Shown piece by piece: positions 50,524 through 60,941 of a stretch of DNA of 64,000 bases. Origin of the DNA: JALORV01 sp963780715 (GTDB lineage Bacteria > Pseudomonadota > Gammaproteobacteria > Burkholderiales > Burkholderiaceae_F); the NCBI GenBank assembly GCA_963780715.1, contig CAWADK010000006.1:121774-185773 (forward strand), given 5' to 3'. A program made the position numbers and the translations under genes. Position 1 is the stretch's first letter. Every line of letters begins with the position of its first letter. Below the pieces are notes generated by a model that was given only the letters and a program-made list of their open reading frames with translations, was not told where the DNA came from and made no database searches.

Positions 50524-51382
50524 GGCGTGTCTCCCGGCGGATGTAATCGCGGATCGCCTCCAGCATGCGCTGCAGGTTCTGCTGCAGTGGCGCGAAGCCG
50601 GCGTGTTTCTCCCGCGCGGCCTCGTCCATGTAGAGGCGCTTGTTGATCTCGACCTGCAGGCTGTGGCGGCCGCGTACGGGGTCGGAGTAGGCCCGCACCA
50701 ATTCGACACCCTTGTAGGGATCGTTCACGGCAACCCGATAGCCCAAGGCGGCGAGTGTGGCCCGCACGAACTCGGTGAACTCCGGGTCGCACGTCGTTCC
50801 ATCGCGATCACCCAGCACGAAGTCCGCGCGTGTCGTTCCCTCGCCGCCTTCGCCCATCCTGCCGGCGACCGAGTTCATCGAGTGGCAGTTGAGGTGATAG
50901 ACCACACCGAAAGCCGCGTGTGCCGACTCCAGCAGTTCCGTCAGGCGCCGGTGGTACGGCGCATGAAACCGATCGATGCGCGAGCGCACCTCGTCCACCC
51001 GCAGCTTGCGCGAATAGATCGGGCGTCCGTCGTCCAGCGTGCGCCAGATGAGGGCCTTGCCGATGGCGGCCTTGCCGCTCGGCACGTACTCGTGCGGCCA
51101 CGCGCCGCCCTCGATCAGTTCCAGGTCGATGTCGCCGCGATGGCGGTTCGGGTCGAGGTACGTGCGCGGAGTGCGGGCCGCCAGCAGCGGAATGCCGTGC
51201 TCGATGGCCGGGAGGTACAGCTCATCGACAAAGCAGTCCTCGCCATCACGCAGATCGAACTCGGACACCGCGGCGTCGAAGTCCGCCGGGAAGTCGACGC
51301 CGGAGTGCGGCGAATCGAGAACGAGCGGCACGCGTGGCTGCTCAGGGCCATGAAGGGCGAAGGCTTCGGACATCGTGAGCAA
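50516..51382 (-). CDS. N-formylglutamate amidohydrolase family protein
   Basis: A 288-residue FGase-family enzyme (VLDSPHSGVDFPADF, ARTPRTYLDPNRHRGDIDLEL, YHLNCHSMNSVAG, VEINKRLYMDE). Relatives cleave N-formylglutamate in histidine breakdown, but no hut genes are here. It overlaps the desuccinylase-like gene and lies 26 bases after the peptide-ABC ATPase, all on one strand. Confidence 0.88.
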   Translation of the reverse strand: MLTMSEAFALHGPEQPRVPLVLDSPHSGVDFPADFDAAVSEFDLRDGEDCFVDELYLPAIEHGIPLLAARTPRTYLDPNRHRGDIDLELIEGGAWPHEYVPSGKAAIGKALIWRTLDDGRPIYSRKLRVDEVRSRIDRFHAPYHRRLTELLESAHAAFGVVYHLNCHSMNSVAGRMGEGGEGTTRADFVLGDRDGTTCDPEFTEFVRATLAALGYRVAVNDPYKGVELVRAYSDPVRGRHSLQVEINKRLYMDEAAREKHAGFAPLQQNLQRMLEAIRDYIRRETRRA

Positions 51383-51408
51383 GGCGGATCAACCTCAATG
51401 ATGCGATA

Positions 51409-52386
51409 TCAGTGATCGTTCAGATGGCAGGCCGACAGCCGCCCGGGCGCAATCTCGCGCAGTGCCGGTGCTTCGACGGAGCACCTGGGCATCGCGCGCG
51501 GGCAGCGCGGGTGGAAGTGGCAGCCCGAGGGTGGCGCCAGCGGCGACGGGATTTCGCCCTTGATCGGGACGAACGTCCGCCGCTTGCGGTCCAGCCGCGG
51601 GACCTCGAACAGCAGCGCCTGTGTGTAGGGATGGTTCGGCTGGGCAAAAAGTTCCTCGGTTGCCGCAACCTCGACGACCCGGCCCAGGTACATCACGACA
51701 ACGCGGTTGGACAGGTGCCGCACGACACCCAGGTCGTGGCTGATGAACAGATACGTCAGGTCGTAGCGGTCACGCAGGTCCATGAAGAGGTTCAACACCT
51801 GCGCCTGGATCGAGACGTCGAGGGCCGCCACCGCTTCGTCGCAGACGAGGAACTCGGGCTTGACCGCCAGCGCGCGCGCGATCCCGATGCGCGCCCGCTG
51901 GCCGCCGGAAAACTGGTGCGGATAGCGGCGCGCGAACGACGGGTCGAGCCCGACCCGCTGCAGCACATCCGCGACGTAGTCCGCGACCTCCGATGAAGCG
52001 ACGAGGCCGTGCACGCGCGGCGCCTCGCCGACGATGTCGGTGACGCGCATGCGCGGGTTCAGCGATGCAAACGGATCCTGAAAGATCATCTGGATCGGAC
52101 GCCGCACGCCAGGTTCGGTCGTCACGGGCTGGCCGCGATACCGTACGGTCCCCTCGGTCGGCGCATGCAGGCCGCAGGCCAGCCGTCCTAGGGTCGACTT
52201 GCCGCACCCCGACTCACCCACCAGGCCGACCACCTCGCGCTCCGCCACGTCGAAGCTCACGCGCTCGACCGCATGCACGGTGTGCTCGCTGACCTTCGCG
52301 CCCAATACGCGCGCCAGCTTCTCGATGGCGTCCAGCTTCCTGCTGAAGCGCTTGCTCACGCCCTCGATCTGCAATAGGGCTGTCAT
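51409..52386 (-). CDS. peptide ABC transporter ATP-binding protein (DppF/OppF type)
   Basis: A 325-residue ATPase with Walker A GESGCGKST, signature FSGGQRARIGIARAL, Walker B FLVCDEAVAALD, and the oligopeptide-specific C-terminal cysteine motif CHFHPRCPRAMPRC that can bind an Fe-S cluster. An unusual insert near residues 17-37 (DAIEKLARVLGAKVSEHTVHA) precedes the first strand pair. It is the last gene of the importer operon. Confidence 0.92.
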   Translation of the reverse strand: MTALLQIEGVSKRFSRKLDAIEKLARVLGAKVSEHTVHAVERVSFDVAEREVVGLVGESGCGKSTLGRLACGLHAPTEGTVRYRGQPVTTEPGVRRPIQMIFQDPFASLNPRMRVTDIVGEAPRVHGLVASSEVADYVADVLQRVGLDPSFARRYPHQFSGGQRARIGIARALAVKPEFLVCDEAVAALDVSIQAQVLNLFMDLRDRYDLTYLFISHDLGVVRHLSNRVVVMYLGRVVEVAATEELFAQPNHPYTQALLFEVPRLDRKRRTFVPIKGEIPSPLAPPSGCHFHPRCPRAMPRCSVEAPALREIAPGRLSACHLNDH

Positions 52387-52444
52387 CCGACGTGCCTTCG
52401 CGCTGCGCGCTGCGGAATGAGCGCTTCGGACCGGCCGCGCGCGC

Positions 52445-53415
<971 letters not shown>

Positions 53416-53419
<4 letters not shown>

Positions 53420-54318
53420 CGCGACAGCCTCGGATTCAGCACGTCGCGCAACTGGTCGCCGACCAGGTTGATCGAGAGAATCGTGACCAGCAACGCGATG
53501 CCCGGGTACACGCTGATCCAGTACTTGCCAGACATCAGGTACTCGTAGCCGTTGGCGATCAAGAGTCCCAGCGACGGTTCGGTCGGTGGCAGGCCGAGGC
53601 CCAGGAACGACAGCGTGGCCTCGAGCGCGATCGCGTGCGCCACCTGGACCGTGCCGACGACGATGAGCGGCGGCAGCGCGTTCGGCAGCAGGTGCCGCAG
53701 GACGATGCGCCACGCGCTCAGGCCCAGCGCGCGCGCCGCCTCGATGTACTCCTTGCTGCGCTCGACCAGCGCCGCCGAGCGCGCCGTGCGTGCGTAATAC
53801 GCCCACTGCACGGTGACGAGCGCGATGATGATCTTGTCGACCCCCTTGCCGAGCACCGCCAGCAGGATCAGCGCGACCAGGATCGCCGGAAAGCCGAGCT
53901 GGATATCGACGATGCGCATGACGATCTGCTCGAAGCGGCCACCGAGGTACGCCGCGAGCACGCCGACGACAGCGCCGAGTGTCAGCGCGATGACGCCGCT
54001 GGCCACGCCGACGTACAGCGACACGCGCAGCCCGTAGAGGATCGCCGACAGCATGTCGCGGCCCTGGCCGTCGGTGCCGAGCCAGTAGGTCATGCCGTCC
54101 GCGGCCCTGGCGCCCGGTGGCAGGCGCGCATCGAGCAGGTCGAGCTTGGCGAGGTCGTAGGGGTTCTGCGGCGCGAGCCACGGTGCCAGCAGCGCGATCG
54201 CGACGACCACGGCCAGCAGCGCCAGCCCGAGCAGCGCCAGCCGGCTCTCCGCGAACTGCCGGCGGAAGCGCAGCCAGGGCGTCTCCACGACCGCAACCGG
54301 CGCGATCGCTGCGCTCAT
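53416..54318 (-). CDS. peptide ABC transporter permease (DppC type)
   Basis: A 300-residue permease with six predicted segments, the DppC N-terminus (FRRQFAESRLALLGLALLAVVV) and the EAA loop (EAARALGLSAWRIVLRHLLPN). Four-base overlaps tie it to its neighbours on both sides. Confidence 0.93.
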
Positions 54319-55292
54319 CCCTTCGACTCCGCCAGCCGCACGCGCGGATCGAGCACCGAGTAGAGCAGGTCGACCACGAGGTTGATCACGATGAACATGA
54401 ACACGACCACCATCAGGTACGCGACCACGACCGGCCGGTCGAGCTGGAAGATCGAGTCGATGACCAGCTTGCCCATGCCGGGCCAGGCGAAGATCGTTTC
54501 CGTCACCACGGCGAACGCGATCACCGAGCCCAGTTCTAGCCCGACCACGGTCACCAGCGGAATCAGGATGTTCTTCAGCAGGTGCACGCCGATGACGCGC
54601 GTGTTGGTCAACCCCTTGGCACGCGCGAACCTGATGTAATCGAGCAGGCTCTGCTCACGCACTTGCGCGCGCGTCAGCCGGATGATCAGCGAGAGCTTGA
54701 ACAGCGCCAGGTTGATCGCCGGCAGCAGCGCGTACCGCAGGCCGTCCCAGTTGAAGATCGAAAGCTGCAGGCCGAGCACGTCGGTGGTGGGCCCGCGGCC
54801 GGTCGAGGGCAACCATCCCAGCGTGACCGCGAAGATCAGGATCAGGATCAGGCCGACCCAGAACGTCGGCAGCGAAAAGCCGAGGATCGATCCCGCCATG
54901 ATCGTCTTCGACACCACACTGTGCGGTCGCAGTCCGGCATAGAGCCCCAGCGGGATGCCGAGCACGACCGCGATCACCATCGCGAGGAAGGCGAGCTCGA
55001 GCGTGGCCGGCATGCGCTCGAAGATGACCTCCAGCGCCGGGCGCGCATAGACGAAGGAGTTGCCGAGGTTTCCGCTCAGTGCGCCGCGCAGGAAGCCGAA
55101 GTACTGCTCGTGCAGCGGCTTGTCGAGCCCGAGCGCCTTGGTCGCGCGTTCCTTCTCGATCTGGTCCGCCGACGGGTTGACCAGGATCTCGACCGGGTCG
55201 CCGATCATGAAGAGTCCGCCGAACACCAGCACCGAGGTGATCAGCAGCACCAGCAGCGTCTGCGCCAGACGCCGAATGACGAAGACCGTCAT
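54315..55292 (-). CDS. peptide ABC transporter permease (DppB type)
   Basis: A 325-residue permease starting VFVIRRLAQTLLVLLITSVLVF, with the DppB pattern (RATKALGLDKPLHEQYFGFL, EAA-type loop RFARAKGLTNTRVIGVHLLKN). It is separated from the binding-protein gene by 175 bases that carry two palindromic repeats. Confidence 0.93.
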   Translation of the reverse strand: MTVFVIRRLAQTLLVLLITSVLVFGGLFMIGDPVEILVNPSADQIEKERATKALGLDKPLHEQYFGFLRGALSGNLGNSFVYARPALEVIFERMPATLELAFLAMVIAVVLGIPLGLYAGLRPHSVVSKTIMAGSILGFSLPTFWVGLILILIFAVTLGWLPSTGRGPTTDVLGLQLSIFNWDGLRYALLPAINLALFKLSLIIRLTRAQVREQSLLDYIRFARAKGLTNTRVIGVHLLKNILIPLVTVVGLELGSVIAFAVVTETIFAWPGMGKLVIDSIFQLDRPVVVAYLMVVVFMFIVINLVVDLLYSVLDPRVRLAESKG

Positions 55293-55301
55293 GGTGTGGT
55301 T

Positions 55302-55348
55302 CGGGCTCGGTGTACGCGACCCTGCGGGTCGCACGTGCACCTCGCCCG
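55302..55348. repeat. palindromic repeat, copy C (upstream of dppB-type permease)
   Basis: Outer arms CGGGCTCG and CTCGCCCG flank GTGTACGCGAC, loop CCTGCGG and GTCGCACGTGCAC. The inner core is the reverse complement of the layout at 25199 and 55422. Confidence 0.85.
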
Positions 55349-55421
55349 CTCAAGTTTGTGCGCAGGCCTTGGGGCGGCCCGCCGCCCCGCGCAACCTAGA
55401 ACTGCAGACCGGCCAACCCAA

Positions 55422-55452
55422 GTGCACAAGCGACCCGCAGGATCACGTACAC
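55422..55452. repeat. palindromic repeat, copy D (inverted relative to copy C)
   Basis: GTGCACAAGCGAC, CCGCAGG, ATCACGTACAC: the reverse complement of the copy C core with a few mismatches, 81 bases away. The outer arms are degenerate. Together C and D could pair with each other as one long stem. Confidence 0.75.
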
Positions 55453-55467
55453 GAGGGGCGCCTTGGT

Positions 55468-57048
55468 TCACTTTGCCAGTCGGACGTCGTAGGCAAACGT
55501 GTACTGGTCGGCGCGCGCCTTGTACGTGAGGCCCTTCTTGGTGCCCCAGGTGCTGACTTCATAGTGCAGCGGCACCAGACCCGTCAGTTCGCCGACTGCC
55601 TTGTCGGAGGCGCGGCCGAGCATGATGCCGCGCTTGGTGTCATCGATCGTCGTTGTCGCCTGCGTGATCAGTGCGTCGACGCCAGCGTCGGAAAAACGTC
55701 CGCGGTTGGCGGTGCCCAGCCCCTGCTTCTGGTCAAAGGTGGCCAGCAGCGCGCGCAGCGGAGACGATGTCTCGCCAGTCTCCGCGCCCCAGCCCGCCAG
55801 CAGGAAACTGAACTCGAGCTTGGAGCCGCGCGAGAAGAACACGTTCGACGGCATCGTTTCTACCTTCGTCGGAATGCCATTGCGTGTCATGTACTGGGCC
55901 ACCGCCTGCGCGATCGCCGCGTCGTTGATGTAGCGGTTGTTCGGCGCGTGCAGGGTGAGGCCGAAGCCGTTCGGATACCCCGCTTCGGCCAGCAGTTTTT
56001 TCGCACCGTCGGGGTCGTATTTCTCGGGCTTCAGTGTCTTGCTGGTGCCGAAGAACTGTTCGGGCAGAAGCTGGCCGGCCGCGACGGCCTGGCCTTCCAT
56101 GATGCGCGAGACGATCGCATCTCTGTCGATCATCTTGCTGATTGCCTTGCGCACTTTCGGGTCGCGCAGTGGATTCGCTTCCATCGGCTTGCCGTCGGTC
56201 GTCGTCACGAACGGCGAGTTCTTCTCGCGGTTGGAGTCCATGTGCAGGTAGATGATCCGGTTGGACACCGCGGACGAGAGGTCGACGCGCCCGTCCTTTG
56301 AGAGCTTGGCGATGTCGGCCGTGGGCACGCCTTCGATCATCTGCACATCGCCTGCCAGCAGCGCCGCCACCCGCGCCGGTGCGCTCGGGATCATCTTGAA
56401 GCGCACGTTGTCCCACGTGGGCTTTGCGCCCCAGTACGCATCATTGCGCTTCAGCACCACGCGATCGCCGGCGACATACTCGGTCAGCCGATAAGCCCCG
56501 GTGCCGATCATCGCCTTGCCGGAATTGAAGTCCTCGGTCTTGGCCGTTTCAGCGACGGACTTCGGCAGGAGCATGATCGCGCCGAGGTCATTCGGCAGCA
56601 GCGGGTGCGGCTTGTCGGTCTTCAGCCGTAGCGTGTGCTTGTCCACCGCCTTGATCTCGACAATCGGCCGCACGAAGAATGCGAACGACGCCGGGCTGTT
56701 GGGCACGTTGGGCACGCGCTTGAACGTCGCGATGACGTCGTCGGCGGTGAACTCCTGGCCGTTGTGGAACTTGACGCCCTTGCGCAGCTTGATCTCCCAC
56801 TCGAGATCGTTCAACGCCTTCCAGGACTCGGCGAGTCCCGGCTGCATGCGCTGGGCTTCGTCCTGCTTGACCAGCGTCTCGAAGACATGCCGATTGAGAC
56901 TGTTGTTCGGGGTCAGGTTGTGAAAGTGCGGGTCCAGCGACGTGACCGGAGTGGACAGGCCGATCGTCAGGTCGGCCGCCTGGACCGCGGCCGCGAGGAA
57001 GAGCGAAGACAGTGCGGCGCCCAGGGCGCGCAGCGAAGTGCGTGGCAT
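55468..57048 (-). CDS. peptide ABC transporter substrate-binding protein (family 5)
   Basis: A 526-residue periplasmic binding protein with signal peptide ending near AAAVQA-AD. Family 5 marks are TSLDPHFHNLTPNNSLNRHVFETLV, LAESWKALNDLEWEIKLRKGVKFHNG and GTGAYRLTEY. I chose the ATG at 57048 because the longer reading lacks signal-peptide form. It is the first gene of the importer operon; the ligand is unknown but nearby amidohydrolases suggest acylated peptides or amino acids. Confidence 0.93.
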   Translation of the reverse strand: MPRTSLRALGAALSSLFLAAAVQAADLTIGLSTPVTSLDPHFHNLTPNNSLNRHVFETLVKQDEAQRMQPGLAESWKALNDLEWEIKLRKGVKFHNGQEFTADDVIATFKRVPNVPNSPASFAFFVRPIVEIKAVDKHTLRLKTDKPHPLLPNDLGAIMLLPKSVAETAKTEDFNSGKAMIGTGAYRLTEYVAGDRVVLKRNDAYWGAKPTWDNVRFKMIPSAPARVAALLAGDVQMIEGVPTADIAKLSKDGRVDLSSAVSNRIIYLHMDSNREKNSPFVTTTDGKPMEANPLRDPKVRKAISKMIDRDAIVSRIMEGQAVAAGQLLPEQFFGTSKTLKPEKYDPDGAKKLLAEAGYPNGFGLTLHAPNNRYINDAAIAQAVAQYMTRNGIPTKVETMPSNVFFSRGSKLEFSFLLAGWGAETGETSSPLRALLATFDQKQGLGTANRGRFSDAGVDALITQATTTIDDTKRGIMLGRASDKAVGELTGLVPLHYEVSTWGTKKGLTYKARADQYTFAYDVRLAK

Positions 57049-57204
57049 CGCGAGACTCCAGTCGGTTGAACCCGCGTAGCTTAGCTGCGTTGGCCGCGGC
57101 GCGAGCAGCATGGAGTCGGCGACCTGAGCCCGCCGGGCCCGCCCGCCGCTCGGCTATACTTCGCGCCCTTCGCGACGGCTTCAGACGCCGTCCTGCAGTA
57201 CCCA

Positions 57205-57280
57205 GGCCAAGTAGCTCAGTTGGTAGAGCAGAGGATTGAAAATCCTTGTGTCGGCGGTTCAATTCCGTCCTTGGCCACCA
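57205..57280 (+). tRNA. tRNA-Phe (GAA)
   Basis: A 76-base tRNA with acceptor GGCCAAG/CTTGGCC, anticodon loop TTGAAAA with anticodon GAA, T-loop TTCAATT and encoded CCA. A TATACT at 57155-57160 may be its -10. It lies at the boundary between core-type genes and the accessory right end. The 57281-57544 stretch after it has no supported gene. Confidence 0.97.
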
Positions 57281-57544
57281 CTTTCCACATCGCGCGCCCT
57301 GCTGTGCGTTTTGCCCCATGAGTTGGCCGGCTGGCCAATTTGTGCGGGTGGGTCAGGCCCCATAACCTGACCACGGCATCAGCCTGCTGACGAAGTTCGC
57401 TCTGTGCGCCCCGGAATGGAAAGGCCGGTCCTGCGGCGAGACGGCGGCCCCATCCTTCTGCCTCGGCAAACTGCCGCCTTCGGCCGTGAGCGAACGCCAC
57501 GCGTTGGGCCAACAGGTTCTGAACGCGGACGGTTCCGCGAAGCT

Positions 57545-57772
57545 TCACTGACGCTCAACGAGCTGTCCGACGAAGCGCCGCACCAGCGGCGCAGCTATCA
57601 AGACGATCGGAAATGCAAACAGCCATGCGGTAAGCCAGGCCGCGGTCCATAGGCTCAGGTAGCCCGGAAAGAAACCAGTGGCTCGAAAGGTTGATACGCC
57701 GGACACCACAAGCGACATCAGGCCGGAGAGGAAGAAGCCGAAGAGGAGGGGCTCCAGCTTTCTGGGCATCAT
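57545..57772 (-). CDS. DUF2798 membrane protein
   Basis: A 75-residue protein with two membrane helices and the DUF2798 pattern (LLFGFFLSGLMSLVVSGVSTFRATGF, AAWLTAWLFAFPIVLIAAPLVRRF). It overlaps the WrbA-like gene by four bases as the last gene of a three-gene unit. Confidence 0.85.
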   Translation of the reverse strand: MMPRKLEPLLFGFFLSGLMSLVVSGVSTFRATGFFPGYLSLWTAAWLTAWLFAFPIVLIAAPLVRRFVGQLVERQ

Positions 57773-58395
57773 TCAACAGGCTCCGCTTCTATGGGAACAG
57801 CGACTTCCGGTGTGAGTCGATGCAGCGCCTTCGCAAAGCTGCTGCCGAAGATTCTCGCCGTCTTGAGGTCTCCCGGGACGAAAGAGTCGGCTGGGGCCGA
57901 GTGTCCCGCTTGTGCCATCAGCCCGGACCAGGATCCGAGCCGATTGGCTGCCTGCTCGTATGGAATGCCCGCGTGCTGCTCTGGAATGATGGGGTTGCCC
58001 ATCCAGATCATCCCGTGCTGCATGGCGAACACAAACATGGACAGCAGCGTGGACTGCTTGTCCCCAGCCGGCAGCGATGACACCGTAAAGCCGGACGCGA
58101 GCTTGCCCCTCAGTTGTTGGTGTTTCCACATGCGGCCCGTCGCATCCATGAACGATTTGAACGGTCCGGAGACTCCGCCGAGATACGTGGGAGATCCAAG
58201 AATCAAACCGTCGAAGTCGAGGAGCCTTTCGGGTGAGGGAATCAGTTCGTCCGCCTTCAATATCTGCACCTGCGTTCCGGCAATGCGCCTGGCTCCTGCA
58301 GCAATGTGATGCGCAATGTGTTCCGTATGGCCGTGAGCGCTGTGGTAGACGATCGCCAAGCTCTTCATCGTGGTCGAAGATCCACTTGTGCTCAT
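57769..58395 (-). CDS. flavodoxin-fold NAD(P)H:quinone oxidoreductase-like protein (WrbA family)
   Basis: A 208-residue flavodoxin-like protein. FMN-binding loops are YHSAHGHTEHIAHH near the N-terminus, GSPTYLGGVSGPFKSFMD in the middle and AMQHGMIWMG later. The ATG at 58395 overlaps the stop of the DUF2938 gene; MKSLAIVYH at 58368 is an alternative start. Relatives reduce quinones by two electrons. Confidence 0.87.
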   Translation of the reverse strand: MSTSGSSTTMKSLAIVYHSAHGHTEHIAHHIAAGARRIAGTQVQILKADELIPSPERLLDFDGLILGSPTYLGGVSGPFKSFMDATGRMWKHQQLRGKLASGFTVSSLPAGDKQSTLLSMFVFAMQHGMIWMGNPIIPEQHAGIPYEQAANRLGSWSGLMAQAGHSAPADSFVPGDLKTARIFGSSFAKALHRLTPEVAVPIEAEPVE

Positions 58396-58889
58396 GCGCT
58401 GATCGCTCCAATCAGGACTGCCGCCAAGTAAAGGCCGATTCCAAATACGGAGTGGTTGAGCAGGCTCCGTAGGCAGTTCGTCACCGGCGCCGCGGTCTTG
58501 CTTGAGGCGATGCCGGCCCCCATGGCCGGCTGCAAGACAAATAGCGGCGCGACGACGGTGGCCATGCCAACGGCCAGAGCGGGCAACAAGCGCGGATCGC
58601 TCGTCCAAGCCGGTCCGGAGACCACGGCGAGCAAGGCAGCGAACACAATCCCGGTTGCGTAGTGCGCGAACCAGCCCAAAGCCAGTTCGCCCTTGACTGG
58701 TGCGGCGCGCGCAATTGCCTCGTGGCTCCATTGGCCGCGAAGCAGGTGTCCGAACCAACGGCCGAGCAGCGCGAAGTTCAACGTCGGCACATGAAGCCGC
58801 TTTAGCAACAATAGCCAGACGTCCATGATCGCGGTCGCTCCGATGCCGATCAGCGCGACTTGCGTCAGGTCTTGCCAGAGTGTGTGCAT
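58392..58889 (-). CDS. DUF2938 membrane protein
   Basis: A 165-residue protein with four membrane segments and the DUF2938 pattern (GIGATAIMDVWLLLLKRL, RWFGHLLRGQWSHEAI, GWFAHYATGIVFAALL). It is the first gene after the divergent MerR promoter. Function unknown. Confidence 0.85.
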   Translation of the reverse strand: MHTLWQDLTQVALIGIGATAIMDVWLLLLKRLHVPTLNFALLGRWFGHLLRGQWSHEAIARAAPVKGELALGWFAHYATGIVFAALLAVVSGPAWTSDPRLLPALAVGMATVVAPLFVLQPAMGAGIASSKTAAPVTNCLRSLLNHSVFGIGLYLAAVLIGAISA

Positions 58890-58906
58890 GACATCCTCAT
58901 AAGTTG

Positions 58907-58965
58907 ACAGTGGAGCTACTTGGCGCCACTGTAGAAGTTCAAGTCAACTTGAAGTCAAGGGGTTT
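58907..58965. promoter_or_regulatory. divergent MerR-type operator/promoter
   Basis: Between the DUF2938 and MerR genes, TTCAAGT-CA-ACTTGAA is a perfect palindrome (about 58938-58953). On the minus strand TTGACT and TACAGT flank it with a 19-base spacer, the elongated spacing that MerR-family activators correct. This points to the MerR gene controlling the DUF2938-WrbA-DUF2798 unit. Confidence 0.7.
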
Positions 58966-58969
58966 TCGG

Positions 58970-59443
58970 ATGGATATCGCAGAGGTTGCCAAGCGGTCGG
59001 GCGTTCCAGCCTCAACGCTGCGGTACTACGAGAAGATGGGCCTGATCGCTTCGAGCGGGCGGCAGGGGATACGCCGCCGTTTCTCGCCTGGCGTGCTGGA
59101 CCAGCTAGCGTTGATCGCCCTGGGGCAGGCAGCAGGCTTCTCCTTGGATGAGATCGGCTCCATGTTTTCGCCCGATGGGAGTCCGAACATCAGCCGGCCC
59201 ATGCTGGTTGCCAAGGCAAAGGAGATCGACGCGACGATCACGCGGCTGAAGGCAATGAGCCGAGGCCTGCGACATGCGGCCGTCTGTCGTGCCCCAAGCC
59301 ACGCCGAATGCCCAACGTTTCAGCGGCTCCTGCGAGCTGCGGCGACGGGTGCTTTGGAGCGACGCCCGCCAAAAGCTGGCCCTGAAAGCCGCATGAACGT
59401 CAGCAAGACCCGAGCGGCCGGGCGAAGGAGCGTCAACACATAG
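58970..59443 (+). CDS. MerR-family transcriptional regulator
   Basis: A 157-residue regulator with N-terminal winged helix (MDIAEVAKRSGVPASTLRYYEKMGLI) and a C-terminal dimerisation helix. Two cysteines in AVCRAPSHAECPTFQRLL lie in the effector region and could sense redox change or metal. The ATG at 58970 is the family start. It is divergent from the DUF2938-WrbA-DUF2798 unit. Confidence 0.9.
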   Translation: MDIAEVAKRSGVPASTLRYYEKMGLIASSGRQGIRRRFSPGVLDQLALIALGQAAGFSLDEIGSMFSPDGSPNISRPMLVAKAKEIDATITRLKAMSRGLRHAAVCRAPSHAECPTFQRLLRAAATGALERRPPKAGPESRMNVSKTRAAGRRSVNT

Positions 59444-59589
59444 ACACTCCAGCAAAATCGTAGAAACGCGCTCGACCGGCGACTCTCGATTCGGACACAA
59501 TCTGCCATCTGCTGCTGGTTCAGATTCTGCCCAACAGACTTCGCCAGCAACGGCTCGAGTCGCTAGATAACTTGATCCACGAGGAGCCT

Positions 59590-59913
59590 ATGTCCGGGCC
59601 GGTCTACGCGCTCAACCTCTTCGATGTCTCCGACAAGGAAGAGTATTTGGCATATTCGCGCCGGTCTGCCCGCGAAGTGCAGGCACACGGCGGCCGCGTA
59701 GTTGCCCTTGGCAGGTTTCGTGAGGCCGCCACGGGGAGTATCGAGCCTCGCACGGTGATGATCCTCGTCGAGTGGGCTTCCAAGGATGCCTTTGACAGCT
59801 ACTCCAACGATCCGGCCCTAAAGGACCTGCATCCCCATCGCATCAATGGGACGAGCAACTACGTGTGGCACCTCTTCGACAAGCTCGAGGATCTGCGGCC
59901 GATACTCAGATGA
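59590..59913 (+). CDS. DUF1330-like small protein
   Basis: A 107-residue protein with the DUF1330/dimeric alpha-beta barrel form (YALNLFDVSDKEEYLAYSRRSAREVQAHGGRVVALGRF, ILVEWASKDAFDSYSNDP). GAGGAG precedes the ATG at 59590. Likely a small cytoplasmic oligomer of unknown function. Confidence 0.75.
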   Translation: MSGPVYALNLFDVSDKEEYLAYSRRSAREVQAHGGRVVALGRFREAATGSIEPRTVMILVEWASKDAFDSYSNDPALKDLHPHRINGTSNYVWHLFDKLEDLRPILR

Positions 59914-60053
59914 CAGGGCTAGCATCCGGCGCGTCTGCGTCCCCGGCAGCTTGTTGCCAGCCGACTCCTGCCATGACCGGCCGTCAGCGCCGGACACCCA
60001 AGTGGCGGGAAAGCGGACAGAGTGGCCGCGGAGCAGAAGAGGCAGGAGAGCGC

Positions 60054-60941
60054 GTGACACGCATGACGGAGCGGATGCTCGCCGCCGGCATTGTGATGGC
60101 GCTGGCAACCTCGGCCTATGGCCAAGCCAATTCCGTCGGGGCATTCGTCCCGGACGGTGCACCCGCGCCGCGCACCTATGCCCTGATTGCCGCCTTCGGC
60201 GAACAGCTGACGTACGTCGAGGGCCGCGCCGAGACGGGCTCCAACATAGAGGCGTACCGGCGCAGAGGGCTCGCCGTGCCAGACAACGGATTGAACAAGG
60301 TCATCCTGCGGGCACTCGACGCCGCCGTCGCCCAGCAGTCTCCGCGCAGCCGGCGGATTCATCTGATACTCGATCCGAAGGTGGTCGACGCCCCGCATCC
60401 GAATGAGCGGGAAAGCGCTGCCGTCGAAGCAGCCTTGGAGGTCGTGCGGCGTCTCCCCCAGCGCCAGCAGTGGGACGAGATCTTTGTCGTAACTCCGGCT
60501 TACGTGCTAGGGCCAAGCGACGGGCTCGCACCGCGGTTACACGGAGCAGGCGTGTACGTCCAACCGGTAACGAGTGCTGAACTTACTTTAGCTAACAATC
60601 GCATTCTCAGTCCCGACACGGCAGGTTCGCCGACTGAATGGCCAACCTCCCCGGATGGTGTTGTGCATGCATCGCGCGTGTTCATCGCCTTGCACTACTA
60701 CGCAAGGGTGCGCCGCTACGATGCTAAGACGCTGGAGCTGCTGCACACCGAGGGTCGATTCGAGTCGGTGAAGCTGCACGATCCGAACTCCGACAGCATC
60801 CACCTTGTGCACTCCATACCAAAAACGGTTCTGGAACAGAGACTGTCGACCATGATCGAGGAGACCACCCTGGCCGCGGCGCGACGTGCAATGGGCATCG
60901 TCGAAGTCGGGCCGCTGCGGCCCGCGGAAGCGGCTGAGTGA
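60054..60941 (+). CDS. hypothetical secreted protein
   Basis: A 295-residue protein with signal peptide (LAAGIVMALATSAYG-QA). The body has LYxxGxLHYYARVRRYDAKTLELLHTEGRFES-like alternation and no motif I can assign. GTG at 60054 follows GGAGAG; ATG at 60063 also works. AGCGGAC occurs upstream at 60012. Confidence 0.6.
   Translation: MTRMTERMLAAGIVMALATSAYGQANSVGAFVPDGAPAPRTYALIAAFGEQLTYVEGRAETGSNIEAYRRRGLAVPDNGLNKVILRALDAAVAQQSPRSRRIHLILDPKVVDAPHPNERESAAVEAALEVVRRLPQRQQWDEIFVVTPAYVLGPSDGLAPRLHGAGVYVQPVTSAELTLANNRILSPDTAGSPTEWPTSPDGVVHASRVFIALHYYARVRRYDAKTLELLHTEGRFESVKLHDPNSDSIHLVHSIPKTVLEQRLSTMIEETTLAAARRAMGIVEVGPLRPAEAAE

Noticed and set aside
57504..57514. GTTGGGCCAAC near tRNA-Phe as a recombination core
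   Set aside because: It is a short palindrome with no partner site at attC distance. Likely chance.
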